A stretch of DNA of 64,000 bases. Origin: Bin87 sp965261195 (GTDB lineage Bacteria > Chloroflexota > Dehalococcoidia > Lucifugimonadales > UBA3495). Every line of letters starts with the position of its first letter. The stretch's first letter is position 1. The DNA lies in the NCBI GenBank assembly GCA_965261195.1, contig OZ253455.1:3348001-3412000 (forward strand). Direction: 5' to 3'. Below are positions 23,778 through 31,633 of the stretch, in pieces. Both the position numbers and the translations under genes were made by a program. Under the pieces are notes generated by a model, which saw nothing but the letters and a program-made list of their open reading frames with translations, did not search any database and was not told the origin of the DNA.

Positions 23778-24962
23778 TTACTCCACCAGTTTGGTGAACA
23801 CGCCAGCGCCCACGGTGCGACCACCCTCGCGAATTGCGAAGCGCAGCCCTTCTTCGATGGCGATGGGCGTGATGAGATTAACCGTCATCGTGATGTTATC
23901 GCCAGGCATTACCATCTCTACCCCTTCGGGCAGTCCGATTTCGCCGGTGATGTCACTGGTTCGGATGTAGAACTGGGGTTTGTAGCCGGTGAAGAACGGC
24001 GTATGGCGACCGCCTTCCTGCTGGCTAAGCACGTAAACTTCGGCTTCAGCCTGCTTGTACGGTCGCATCGAGCCGGGAGCCACCAGAACCTGGCCCCGCT
24101 CGACCTCATCCCGGTCAACGCCGCGCAGCAGCACGCCAACGGCGTCGCCAGCCTCGGTGGTGTCCAACAGCTTATGGAACATTTCCAATCCGGTGGCAAC
24201 CGTCTTGCGAACGTCGCCGGATCGGATGATTTCCACTTCCTGACCGACCTTCAATTGGCCCCGCTCGACGCGCCCAGTTACGACGGTGCCACGGCCCTTG
24301 ATTCCGAACACGTCTTCAATGGGCATCAGGAACGCCTGGTCGGTGATACGAGTGGGCAGCGGGATGTAGTCATCCATGGTCTGCACCAGTTCGCGGACGC
24401 CCTTCATGGCTTCGGGGTCGCCTTCCAGCGCCTTCAGCCCGCTGACACGCACGATGGGCGTATCGTCGCCCGGGAACTCGTAGCGGTCTAGCAGTTCGCG
24501 GATTTCCAGTTCGACGAGTTCAAGCAGTTCCTCGTCGTCCATCATGTCAACCTTGTTCAGGGCGACAATCATGGAGGGCACTTCCACCTGGCGGGCCAGC
24601 AGGATGTGCTCGCGAGTTTGTGGCATCGGGCCGTCCGGAGCCGATACGACCAGTACGGCTCCATCCATCTGGGCGGCGCCGGTAATCATGTTCTTGATGT
24701 AGTCCGCGTGGCCTGGGCAGTCAACGTGTGCGTAGTGGCGTTCCTTCGTTTCGTATTCGACATGGGCGATGGCGATGGTTACGCCGCGGGCCTTCTCTTC
24801 AGGAGCATTGTCGATTTCATCCATGCCCCGGAAGGCTGCTCCACCTTCTTCAGACAGCACACGGGTGATGGCTGCCGTCAGAGTGGTTTTGCCATGGTCA
24901 ACGTGTCCGATGGTCCCCACGTTTACGTGCGGCTTGGTACGGTCGAAGACTTTCTTTGCCAT
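23778..24962 (-). CDS. tuf: Elongation factor Tu
   Basis: GTPase that carries aminoacyl-tRNA to the ribosome. The 394-residue product is complete: G1 GHVDHGKT (residues 19-26), G2 region ARGVTIAIAHVEYE, G3 DCPGHAD, G4 NKVD and the two beta-barrel domains (RGTVVTGRVERGQ, TVGAGVFTKLVE end). It is transcribed leftwards directly after tRNA-Thr(GGT), 79 bases away, in the classical tRNA-tufB arrangement. Confidence 0.98.
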   Translation of the reverse strand: MAKKVFDRTKPHVNVGTIGHVDHGKTTLTAAITRVLSEEGGAAFRGMDEIDNAPEEKARGVTIAIAHVEYETKERHYAHVDCPGHADYIKNMITGAAQMDGAVLVVSAPDGPMPQTREHILLARQVEVPSMIVALNKVDMMDDEELLELVELEIRELLDRYEFPGDDTPIVRVSGLKALEGDPEAMKGVRELVQTMDDYIPLPTRITDQAFLMPIEDVFGIKGRGTVVTGRVERGQLKVGQEVEIIRSGDVRKTVATGLEMFHKLLDTTEAGDAVGVLLRGVDRDEVERGQVLVAPGSMRPYKQAEAEVYVLSQQEGGRHTPFFTGYKPQFYIRTSDITGEIGLPEGVEMVMPGDNITMTVNLITPIAIEEGLRFAIREGGRTVGAGVFTKLVE

Positions 24963-25041
24963 AGTAGGGAGTTTCTCCTTGCTCCGTAGTTTTGGTGTAC
25001 CCCGCCCGCGGATGAACCCGGCGAGCTGTTGGCGCCTGTGG

Positions 25042-25113
25042 AGCCCAAGGGCGGAATCGAACCGCCGACCCCGTTCTTACCAAGAACGTGCTCTACCTCT
25101 GAGCTACTTGGGC
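25042..25113 (-). tRNA. tRNA-Thr (anticodon GGT)
   Basis: 72 bases on the minus strand. Acceptor stem GCCCAAG/CTTGGGC pairs fully, D arm GCTC...GAGC, anticodon stem CGTTC/GAACG around loop TTGGTAA, T arm GGCGGTTCGATTCCGCC. Discriminator base T; CCA not encoded. It directly precedes tuf. Confidence 0.96.
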
Positions 25114-25181
25114 ATTTCTCCGGTTGTGTTTGCTAAATTTAGTTTGGTAGCGCCTTTAACCAGTGGTTGCTGACGTTCTAG

Positions 25182-25269
25182 TGGTGGAGGGGGCAGGATT
25201 CGAACCTGCGAAGCCCGTCAGAGCGCCAGATTTACAGTCTGGTGGTTTTAACCACTCACCCACCCCTCC
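25182..25269 (-). tRNA. tRNA-Tyr (anticodon GTA), CCA encoded
   Basis: Minus strand, 85-base body at 25185-25269 with the CCA end encoded at 25182-25184. Acceptor GGAGGGG/CCCCTCC, anticodon loop CTGTAAA between CCAGA/TCTGG, a long class II variable arm, and T arm GCAGGTTCGAATCCTGC. The neighbouring 68-base gap to tRNA-Thr(GGT) has no tRNA-Gly, which is present at this place in E. coli. Confidence 0.96.
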
Positions 25270-25314
25270 TAAGGATGTATTCGGTTTTGCCCTTGTTGCG
25301 ACCCTGTTTTAGAG

Positions 25315-25387
25315 AGCCCCAGAGGGGACTCGAACCCCTAACCTGTCGATTACAAATCGACTGCGCTGCCAATTGCGCCACCGGGGC
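25315..25387 (-). tRNA. tRNA-Thr (anticodon TGT)
   Basis: 73 bases on the minus strand. Acceptor GCCCCGG/CTGGGGC (one G-T pair), anticodon stem GTCGA/TCGAC with loop TTTGTAA, T arm AGGGGTTCGAGTCCCCT. First gene of the tRNA-tuf cluster. Confidence 0.96.
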
Positions 25388-25440
25388 GCATAAAATCCGG
25401 TACGGACCATTATCACCAATTTATCGTTGAGTGAAACGCT

Positions 25441-25470
25441 AAAAAAGCCCCGGCAGTTCCGGGGCTTTCC
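25441..25470 (-). terminator. Intrinsic terminator in the leader of the tRNA-tuf operon
   Basis: On the minus strand AAAGCCCCGG, a short loop and CCGGGGCTTT are followed by TTTTTT. It lies between the best upstream promoter (25493-25521) and tRNA-Thr(TGT), so it may be an attenuator or may separate a short leader transcript from a second, nearer promoter. Confidence 0.7.
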
Positions 25471-25492
25471 GGTTTTCGCCAGTACGTAAATA

Positions 25493-25521
25493 AGATTACG
25501 GATATTGCACTAAATTGTCAA
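25493..25521 (-). promoter_or_regulatory. Candidate promoter of the tRNA-tuf cluster
   Basis: Minus strand: TTGACA (25516-25521), 17-base spacer, TAATCT (25493-25498). A second, weaker candidate (TTTCAC with GATAAT about 16 bases on, near 25405-25430) lies after the terminator and closer to the tRNA. The 418-base gap 25388-25805 holds only these signals; its right part (25540-25800) shows no gene, RNA or repeat that I recognise. Confidence 0.5.
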
Positions 25522-25805
25522 TAGTTTTGCGCATCGCAGCAGCGGGAAATGGCTACCGCCAAACCTCTGCTAACCCTGCCGCGCCGTCCCTCGGGTTCTG
25601 CGGAATTGGGTCCAAAACGTCGCTCCGAATCAAGCGCTATGCCCTATTTTACAATTGACTGCGGGCTGACCCTGCGGTATGGTGTTCACGGATTTTGGTC
25701 AATCTATCGGTACCGGTCGCCAATCGGTATCGGTACTGACTGCGGGGAATTGTCCGGCGCAGTTCCATACCTGCTAATTTCCAATTGATCCGGGAGCGTG
25801 TCGAA

Positions 25806-26231
25806 ATGGCTGAAAAAGATTTGCCCCTATTCGATTATAACGAGGTTGAAATCGGAGAGGAGTTGGGCTCATACGAATACCTGCTGACTCAGGAGATGGT
25901 GGACTTGTACCGCCGGGCCGTTGACGACCCTGACGCCGTTTTTCCAACCATTGCCGTGAAGCATGACGCCACGTCGCTATCGCTGGCCTACGACGACCAG
26001 ACCGGAAGCGTCAACGCCGGCAACGAAATTGACCTGTATAACCCGCCGGTGCCGGGCAAGAAAATCCTGGTTACTGGTCGAATCCATGACAAGTACACCA
26101 GGCGCGAAAAGCCCTACCTGGTAATCGAAGCTACTGCCATCGATGAAGACGGTCGTCTCATCGAAAAAATGCGTACCTATCAGCTGAAAAAACCTGAGGA
26201 GTTGGGCAAGAAATGGCATCCCCAAGGCTAG
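25806..26231 (+). CDS. MaoC-like hotdog protein (FAS1-type dehydratase N-terminal family)
   Basis: A 141-residue hotdog-fold protein. DYNEVEIGEELGSYEYLLTQ at the start and the beta strands KKILVTGRIHDKYTRREKPY and LVIEATAIDEDGRLIEKMRT resemble the FAS1-like/MaoC dehydratase half that lacks the Asp-His dyad. It overlaps the next hotdog gene by 19 bases, so the two are probably subunits of one heteromeric (R)-specific enoyl-CoA hydratase, as known for split MaoC pairs. ATG at 25806 has GGGAG upstream; the in-frame TTG at 25785 does not. Confidence 0.75.
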   Translation: MAEKDLPLFDYNEVEIGEELGSYEYLLTQEMVDLYRRAVDDPDAVFPTIAVKHDATSLSLAYDDQTGSVNAGNEIDLYNPPVPGKKILVTGRIHDKYTRREKPYLVIEATAIDEDGRLIEKMRTYQLKKPEELGKKWHPQG

Positions 26232-26635
26232 ACAGCGAAACGCTGCCCGTCATCACCAAGCACATCAGTCAGGACACCATCAACCTCTTTGAGGCTTGCG
26301 GTATCCTGAACCGGTCCAACATCCATAACGACCCGGAGTTGGCCGCCCGCAGGTTGGGCACCACCTATGCCATTGCTTCCGGCCGTATGAGCATCGCCTT
26401 TTGCACGGAAGCCATGCGCAAGTTTGTCGGTTCCGACGACTTCCATCGCAGCGGCAATGTCAACCTCAAGTTCCTGCGCCCCGTCAAGGATGGCGACACG
26501 GTGTCGGTACACGGTCAGGTCAACAGCCGCACGCCTCAAGATGATGGGGCGACCCTGGTGGTGGTTGATGTGTACTGCGAGAACCAGAACGGCGACAAGA
26601 CCGCAGTGGGTCAGGCTACCGCCCGCGTCAGTTAG
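26213..26635 (+). CDS. MaoC family hotdog dehydratase/hydratase
   Basis: A 140-residue partner of the preceding gene. It has the catalytic-side hydratase pattern in altered form: the helix FEACGILNRSNIHNDPELAA carries the Asn-x3-Asn-Asp-Pro version of the usual D-x-N-P-x-H segment, and then ASGRMSIAF and the strand NVNLKFLRPVKDGDTVSVHG. Likely substrate is a 2-enoyl-CoA. The overlap with the upstream gene implies translational coupling, and the selenoprotein gene follows 67 bases on, on the same strand. Confidence 0.8.
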   Translation: MASPRLDSETLPVITKHISQDTINLFEACGILNRSNIHNDPELAARRLGTTYAIASGRMSIAFCTEAMRKFVGSDDFHRSGNVNLKFLRPVKDGDTVSVHGQVNSRTPQDDGATLVVVDVYCENQNGDKTAVGQATARVS

Positions 26636-26702
26636 TGAGGCTTTGGGCGCCACGTCGAAACGGATTCCCCTGCTCAATGACCAATTAACCGGAGAAGCAC
26701 GA

Positions 26703-27014
26703 ATGACGATGACAAGGTCCGAATTCGGAAAGGTTGAAGTCGATATTGTCTATTGCGTTCCTTGAGGCTATCACGGACTCGCCACGTGGCTGGCGATTGA
26801 ATTTTGGCGCTCGCAAAACGCCGGGGACATTGCGGTCAAGTTGACTCCCGCCGACAAGGGCCGACTGGAAATCTATCTTGATGGCGAAAAGATTTTTGAC
26901 CGTTTTGGCGGGGGTGAAGAATACCCCAGCTACACCAAGGTCAACGAATTGAAAATGGTCATCGCCGAACGTGTCTTCGATGTCGAAGACGAAATGAGGG
27001 CCGGCAACAACTGA
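26703..27014 (+). CDS. SelT/SelW/SelH (Rdx) family selenoprotein, Sec at in-frame TGA
   Basis: Reading through the TGA at 26763-26765 gives one 103-residue protein whose two halves both fit the Rdx thioredoxin-like family. Before it lies VEVDIVYCVP, and after it GYHGLATWLAIEFW, then VKLTPADKGRLEIYLDGEKI and FDRFGGGEEYPSYTKVNELK. TGA falls exactly at the second redox position of the Cys-x-x-Cys/Sec motif (Cys18-Val-Pro-Sec21). GGAGAAG lies 6 bases before the ATG. A hairpin with a GTGG-containing loop begins 14 bases after the TGA. The stop at 27012-27014 is also TGA but has no such hairpin. Role: probably a thiol/selenol redox protein. SelA, SelB, SelC and SelD are not in this window, so decoding is inferred. 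Confidence 0.82.
26779..26796 (+). promoter_or_regulatory. Candidate bacterial SECIS hairpin
   Basis: TCGCCA and TGGCGA form a perfect 6-base stem around the loop CGTGGC. The loop starts 19 bases after the TGA, inside the 16-37 base range described for bacterial SECIS elements, and has G within the first two loop positions, as in the published consensus. The stem is short and its lower part weakly paired, so a folding program or SelB binding is needed to confirm. Confidence 0.6.
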
Positions 27015-27091
27015 ATGGCCGGCCTGATGGTCTCTCGACCTGCCGTCCATATAACCCACCGTCTAACCTAACCGTCTGCTAACCTGCTGAA

Positions 27092-27793
27092 ATGGCTATC
27101 CCCGAACATCTGGAAATCGTGCGCGCCGGTGCGAATATCCTGAGGGCCTGGCGCGACGAAAACCCGGATACCATGCTGGAGTTGCAGGAAGCGGACCTGC
27201 ACGGACTGGATCTTAGCCAGGCGATGCTGCGCGGCGCAAACCTGCGCGGCGCAAACCTCACCGACGCCCGTCTCACCAAAACCAACTTGGCTCGCACTGA
27301 CCTGCGCTCTGCTGACTTTACCGGCGCCGAACTCGGTGGCGCCACCCTGTCGGCGGCCAATATGCGCGGCGCCAGTCTTTGCAACGTGAACCTTTTCTGG
27401 GCCGACCTCAAGCAATCGGACCTGACCGGCGCGGTGTTGCGCTGGTCCCGGCTGAACCGGGCCTCTTTCCTCGGCACAGATCTCACCGGCGCTGATTGCA
27501 GTCAAACCACTGCTATTGAAGTTGACCTGCGGTCGGCGAATCTGACCAATTCCAACTGGCAAGGCGCAAATCTGAACGGCGCAGACATCAGCCGCGCCTT
27601 GCTGAACGGCGCCGATTTCACTTCCGCCAAAATCCGCGATTCGATGTGGATAATGACCGACCTGCGCGGCGCCAATTTCGACCGCGCCAGCCTCCACCGC
27701 TGCGATATGACCATGGGGAAATGGGATGACACCACCAACTTCCCGCCCGGTTTTGACCCCATGCTCATCGAGAACCGCGTAGACGACTATTAG
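27092..27793 (+). CDS. Pentapeptide-repeat protein
   Basis: A 233-residue right-handed quadrilateral beta-helix. From residue ~30 to ~215 nearly every fifth residue is Leu/Phe/Ala in A(D/N)LxG units (ADLHGLDLSQAMLRGANLRG, ADFTGAELGG, ANLTNSNWQGANLNG). Other members mimic DNA (gyrase protection) or act as scaffolds; this one has no partner that tells its role. Large regions on the opposite strand are open only because of the repeat composition. Confidence 0.9.
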   Translation: MAIPEHLEIVRAGANILRAWRDENPDTMLELQEADLHGLDLSQAMLRGANLRGANLTDARLTKTNLARTDLRSADFTGAELGGATLSAANMRGASLCNVNLFWADLKQSDLTGAVLRWSRLNRASFLGTDLTGADCSQTTAIEVDLRSANLTNSNWQGANLNGADISRALLNGADFTSAKIRDSMWIMTDLRGANFDRASLHRCDMTMGKWDDTTNFPPGFDPMLIENRVDDY

Positions 27794-27811
27794 CCGGCTG
27801 CTTCCTTTCAG

Positions 27812-28792
27812 ATGGCTATCTTTCTCGTAGCATCCGACCGGCCCACCGCCGGCAAAACTGCCATCGCCGCCGGCCTGGCTGCTGCCTTGGCGCGTAGCGG
27901 AGTGCAAGCGGCGGTCTGCAAGCCCCTTTCTCCGGAGGGCAGCACCGACCCTGACACTGTGTATTTCGCTGCCGAGTTCAGGGGCGCGGTGGGCGCTACA
28001 TCCGGCGAAGATGATGCCGGATTGGATTCCGCCGCCACCGCCGTCCATTCGTTGACGGGCGGGGCCGAATCTGTCCTGGTGGAAGTAGCCAACCCCGCTA
28101 GCGGCTCTGGGCTGACGTCTCCGCTGCTATCCGGCCTCGCGTCCCGATTGTCGGCGCGGGTTGTTGCCGTGTTCGGATACCGCTCCGATCTATCGGCGGT
28201 GAGCATCACCAGCGATGTTGCTGCCCTGGGAGAAATCCTCGCCGGCGTCATCATCAATCAGGTGCCGCGTTACCGCACGGGACACGCTGCGGCAATGCTC
28301 GCCGCAACCGCGGTGGCGGGAATGCCGGCCCTGGCGCAGTTGCCTGAAGACCGCGCCATGCTGTCGGTTACGATGGCGCAGTTGGCGCAACAACTGGACG
28401 GCCACTGGGAACTGGAACCGTCGGATGCCGAGGCTTGGGTCGACCGGTTCCTGATCGGCGGCAACATCATGGATTCAGGAGAGGGTTACTTCGGACGCTT
28501 CCCGCATCAAGCCGTGATCACTCGGGCGGAACGCCCTGACATTCAGATGGCCAGTTTGATGCAGGGCACCCGATGCCTGGTGCTCACCGGGGGTGTTCGT
28601 CCCACTGAATACATACGGGTGGAAGCCGCCAAGCGCGATGTGCCCGTGTTGTTGGTAGACGGGAGCACAACGGCAACCGCCGATGCGATCGGTGACATCC
28701 TGGGCGCTGTGGTCCCCCACAACCTGCACAAAGCAGAGATCATGGCCGACCTGCTCACCGAGCACATCAACGTGCCGACTTTACTGAGTTAG
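27812..28792 (+). CDS. BioD-like P-loop / DRTGG domain protein (phosphotransacetylase N-terminal type)
   Basis: A 326-residue protein with an N-terminal dethiobiotin-synthetase-like ATPase domain. The Walker A appears as SDRPTAGKTAIAAGLAAALA (residues 8-27), and Mg-binding ESVLVEVANPASGSGLTSP and SRLSARVVAVFGYRSDLSA follow. A C-terminal DRTGG domain is seen from ~220 (RAERPDIQMASLMQGTRCLV, VLTGGVRPTEYIRVEA). The same pair of domains forms the N-terminal half of long phosphotransacetylases, but the catalytic PTA domain is absent. DRTGG domains often bind nucleotides; a regulatory or sensing role is likely. Confidence 0.82.
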   Translation: MAIFLVASDRPTAGKTAIAAGLAAALARSGVQAAVCKPLSPEGSTDPDTVYFAAEFRGAVGATSGEDDAGLDSAATAVHSLTGGAESVLVEVANPASGSGLTSPLLSGLASRLSARVVAVFGYRSDLSAVSITSDVAALGEILAGVIINQVPRYRTGHAAAMLAATAVAGMPALAQLPEDRAMLSVTMAQLAQQLDGHWELEPSDAEAWVDRFLIGGNIMDSGEGYFGRFPHQAVITRAERPDIQMASLMQGTRCLVLTGGVRPTEYIRVEAAKRDVPVLLVDGSTTATADAIGDILGAVVPHNLHKAEIMADLLTEHINVPTLLS

Positions 28793-28837
28793 ACGCCCGT
28801 CGTTAGATGACTTGCGTTTATGTCTGGGTGCCGGCGG

Positions 28838-29131
28838 TCAGTCCTGCATCTCGAACCGCTCTGATTCGGGCGGTTGCGACCACAATTTCCCGACGCCGGC
28901 CATGGCGGCTGCTCGCTCCGGACTGGCGCGCCAGGCGTCGTAAATCTCGTTGCTTTCCCAGGTAACCAGTGTCGAGATTTTGGTTGGATCAGACAAGGAT
29001 ATAAAAGTGTGCCGGGCGCCGAAACCCGGAGCGCGGCTCTGGGCTTCGCCGTTGCCATCAAGCAACTTTTTGGCCTCTTCAATCTGGTCTGCCTTAGCCC
29101 AATGGTGAGTCAATACGCCAATCAATGCCAT
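28838..29131 (-). CDS. Antibiotic biosynthesis monooxygenase (Abm) domain protein
   Basis: A 97-residue dimeric alpha-beta barrel protein: ALIGVLTHHWAKADQIEEAKK, FGARHTFISLSDPTKISTLV and WESNEIYDAWRASPERAAA give the Abm/EthD-like ferredoxin fold with the conserved Trp-Glu-Ser. Some members cleave heme or oxidise quinols; most are unknown. It is convergent with the BioD/DRTGG gene and lies 27 bases after nhaA's start region on the opposite reading direction. Confidence 0.72.
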   Translation of the reverse strand: MALIGVLTHHWAKADQIEEAKKLLDGNGEAQSRAPGFGARHTFISLSDPTKISTLVTWESNEIYDAWRASPERAAAMAGVGKLWSQPPESERFEMQD

Positions 29132-29158
29132 TTTGTTGCGCTCCTGTATAGCGATGTA

Positions 29159-30502
29159 TTAGTCGTCAGCCGCCGTGCTCCGGCGATCGGTTTCGCTAAT
29201 ATCGCCGTCGGTTTCCGTTGCCGATGGACGACCTCGCACTTTCAATGCCCATCCGATGATGAAGGCAACCAGCCCCGATGCGATGCTGAGTACCGCACCC
29301 ATCTTACCCGGATCCTGAAACGGCGAACCGTCGGGGAATGCTTTCCCCGCTACGAACAGCGCCACGGTAAGCCCCAGGCCGGCGATGATACCAGCAACCA
29401 GCAGGTGGCGCACTCCCATGCCGTCCGGCAACGGGAATCCCACCAGCGACGCTGCCCAGGAGAACAGCGTTATACCAATTGCTTTTCCTACGATCAGCGC
29501 TACCAATACCATCATGGTTACCAGCCCGACGCCGGAGAAAGGAACTCCGGCGTTGGCGAAGGCGAAGAAGAACAAACCCACGTCCACGAAGAGTTTCAGT
29601 TGATGCTCGAATTGGTCGAGGACACTCAGCCCAATTACCTCGACGTGTTGGTGATAGTGCTCCATACCGGCAGAGGCCGGCACGTCCACAATAAGCGCCT
29701 CTTCCTCGAACAATCCCGGAGCATGGTCAGCATGGGGCAGGAAGGGCACAATGGGCGCCAGCGCCAGCGCCGGTTCGATACCCCCTTTGGCCAGTCCTAT
29801 CCACGACATTGCCCCGCCGACCAGAATGTATGCCGGCCACCAACGGACCCTGAACCGCCGGATGATATACGCTGCCACCATGCCTCCCGCCACCAGCAGC
29901 AACCAGACCGGCTGCACCGGATGGAGTGGGTCAGGGTAAAAAATGGCGATGATGCCCAGGCCGATGGCATCATCTGCCACGGCCAGCAGCAGCAGGAAGT
30001 TCACCGCCGGGTGCAGAGGGCCGAACACCAACCGCGCCACCAGCCAGGCCAGCGCGATGTCTGTCGCGGTGGGGATTGCCCATCCGTTGGCTACCGCGCT
30101 GAAACTCTCGGTGCCGCCGTAAAAAATCCACGCCAGCAGCAGATACAAACCCGCCGGCCCGAACACCCCTCCCAATGTGCCAATAAGTGGGTTGATGGCC
30201 CGCCGTAACGGGTTGAGCACGCCGCCCGGCAGTGTCGATTGCGTAATCTCTTTGGCCGCGACCCCGAAGAACAGGCACATGAACATCGTATTGATGATGA
30301 AATGCAGGGTAAGTTCATGCCCAAATACCGAAGCGTGTTCCCCGAACGGGTTGAACTCGACCAGCATCTCGTACAGATGGGGGTTGATATTGGCGGCCAG
30401 AAACCCAATCACGACGCCGGCAATCAGGGGCACCGAAAACTCTTGCAGGAGATTGGTCGCCCTGATTACGGGATGAACGTGGTTTGTTGATTCAGTGTGC
30501 AT
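29159..30502 (-). CDS. nhaA: Na+/H+ antiporter NhaA
   Basis: A 447-residue antiporter with about 12 membrane helices. Key family segments are visible: the two adjacent Asp of the ion site in LLLAVADDAIGLGIIAIFYPD, GWAIPTATDIALAWLVARL in helix IV, and MCLFFGVAAKEIT near the N-terminus. A basic/acidic C-terminal tail of 25 residues follows. Function: sodium export and pH homeostasis, in keeping with a saline habitat. Confidence 0.95.
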   Translation of the reverse strand: MHTESTNHVHPVIRATNLLQEFSVPLIAGVVIGFLAANINPHLYEMLVEFNPFGEHASVFGHELTLHFIINTMFMCLFFGVAAKEITQSTLPGGVLNPLRRAINPLIGTLGGVFGPAGLYLLLAWIFYGGTESFSAVANGWAIPTATDIALAWLVARLVFGPLHPAVNFLLLLAVADDAIGLGIIAIFYPDPLHPVQPVWLLLVAGGMVAAYIIRRFRVRWWPAYILVGGAMSWIGLAKGGIEPALALAPIVPFLPHADHAPGLFEEEALIVDVPASAGMEHYHQHVEVIGLSVLDQFEHQLKLFVDVGLFFFAFANAGVPFSGVGLVTMMVLVALIVGKAIGITLFSWAASLVGFPLPDGMGVRHLLVAGIIAGLGLTVALFVAGKAFPDGSPFQDPGKMGAVLSIASGLVAFIIGWALKVRGRPSATETDGDISETDRRSTAADD

Positions 30503-30584
30503 CGTTCTGGCGTTCCGGATGCGGCGTTGGTTTTTGCCTCGGCAGGGAGTTTACCACCAACCTTTTTGGCGGGGAACGGTCCAC

Positions 30585-30632
30585 CGTTACGCACTTGTAC
30601 CGTTACGCACTTGCAACGTTATGCTCTTGTGA
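30585..30632 (+). repeat. Three imperfect 16-base tandem repeats
   Basis: Units CCGTTACGCACTTGTA, CCGTTACGCACTTGCA and ACGTTATGCTCTTGTG lie in tandem in the 212-base gap between nhaA and the MBL gene. No ORF or RNA gene was seen there. It could be slippage only, or repeated binding sites. Confidence 0.45.
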
Positions 30633-30714
30633 AGGAAGTTGGCGCTGCCATCATCGGTACTCGCTGGGCCTGACCACCCGATTCCAAAGCAGCGCTAGTC
30701 GACGCGCGATCAAA

Positions 30715-31533
30715 TTAGATGTGCTGCTGCCAGCAATCCGATGCTACGGACACAGGGCCGTCGAAGATCGAGCGGGCCTCCAGCGCCAGTGGCGCCGGGT
30801 CGTAGTGGAATGCGTTGTCGATATGGGTCAGCGTGAGCTGTTCTACTCCGGCCATTTGAGCCACGCGAGCGGCCTCGGCAGCGGTTGAATGGGCGGTATT
30901 ATCGGCGCGACTACGGTCGGCTTCAGTGCAAATCGCCTCGTGGATGAGCAAGGTTGCGCCTTCGGCTAACTCGGAGAGCGATGGGCACCAGCGGGTGTCG
31001 CCGGAAAATACGACGGCCTGTTGGCCCGACTCCACTCGCCAGGCGATGGCGCCGCCGATGTGCGTTACCGGAGCGCACCTGGCGCGGATCGTTGGAGTGA
31101 GCTGCACCCATTGACCCGGGTCGGTGGGTCTGAAGGAAAACACCTGCCGTCCGTCGCGGCGTTGCGCCCCATCTCCGTCCACGGTCAATCCGCGCCGGGG
31201 GTAGGCCAGCAGCGTCCCAATGTCGGCCAATGCCTCAGCCGAACCGTACAACTGCATCGGCTGCTCGGCGGGATTGCGACGGCTGCGCTGCATCTCGATG
31301 TGCGGCAGGCCCTCGCAGTGGTCGGGGTGGCTGTGGCTCAGCAGGCAGTGGTCGAATTCGGTGGCCGACATCCCGAGCCGGTCGGCGTGGCGCAACACCG
31401 TGTTGCCGGACGACGCGTCCAGCAGGATACGACTGCCGTCCGGACATTCCAGCACGATTGCGGTGTGGTTGCGCAGAATGCACCCGCCTGCGCCGGTGCC
31501 CAAATAACTGATGGTGAAACCTGCTGATGCCAA
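30715..31533 (-). CDS. MBL-fold metallo-hydrolase (RNase Z-like)
   Basis: A 272-residue metallo-beta-lactamase-fold protein. The metal motif is HSHPDHCEGLPH (H-x-H-x-D-H form), followed by VTHIGGAIAWRV, FSGDTRWCPSLSEL with the bridging Asp and a final LTHID with the last His. The start is TTG at 31531-31533. Similar to RNase Z/ElaC and cyclic-nucleotide phosphodiesterases, but there is no clear exosite, so the substrate is open. Confidence 0.85.
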   Translation of the reverse strand: MASAGFTISYLGTGAGGCILRNHTAIVLECPDGSRILLDASSGNTVLRHADRLGMSATEFDHCLLSHSHPDHCEGLPHIEMQRSRRNPAEQPMQLYGSAEALADIGTLLAYPRRGLTVDGDGAQRRDGRQVFSFRPTDPGQWVQLTPTIRARCAPVTHIGGAIAWRVESGQQAVVFSGDTRWCPSLSELAEGATLLIHEAICTEADRSRADNTAHSTAAEAARVAQMAGVEQLTLTHIDNAFHYDPAPLALEARSIFDGPVSVASDCWQQHI

Positions 31534-31561
31534 TTTAACCTACCTCGCTACCAACTCGTCA

Positions 31562-31580
31562 TTCCGGACTTGATCCGGAA
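31562..31580. repeat. Short hairpin of a common intergenic repeat
   Basis: TTCCGGACTTGATCCGGAA forms a 7-base stem with a 5-base loop. The surrounding sequence (GTCATTCCGGACTTGATCCG) is a known type of dispersed bacterial intergenic repeat. Lies between the CtBP-like and MBL genes and could act as a weak terminator on the minus strand. Confidence 0.4.
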
Positions 31581-31633
31581 CCCAAATATCCGGTGCATCC
31601 TGTCCATCAATGTAAAAAACCTAGTAAAAAAAC

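Noticed and set aside
27012..27014. Whether the second TGA of the selenoprotein frame is also Sec
   Set aside because: The following sequence has no hairpin at SECIS distance, the protein length already matches the family, and a gap with stops follows.
27068..28048. A long open frame of 326 codons on the minus strand opposite the pentapeptide-repeat gene
   Set aside because: It is the complement of the repeat gene; its own translation is a low-complexity Val/Gly/Gln pattern with no family features.
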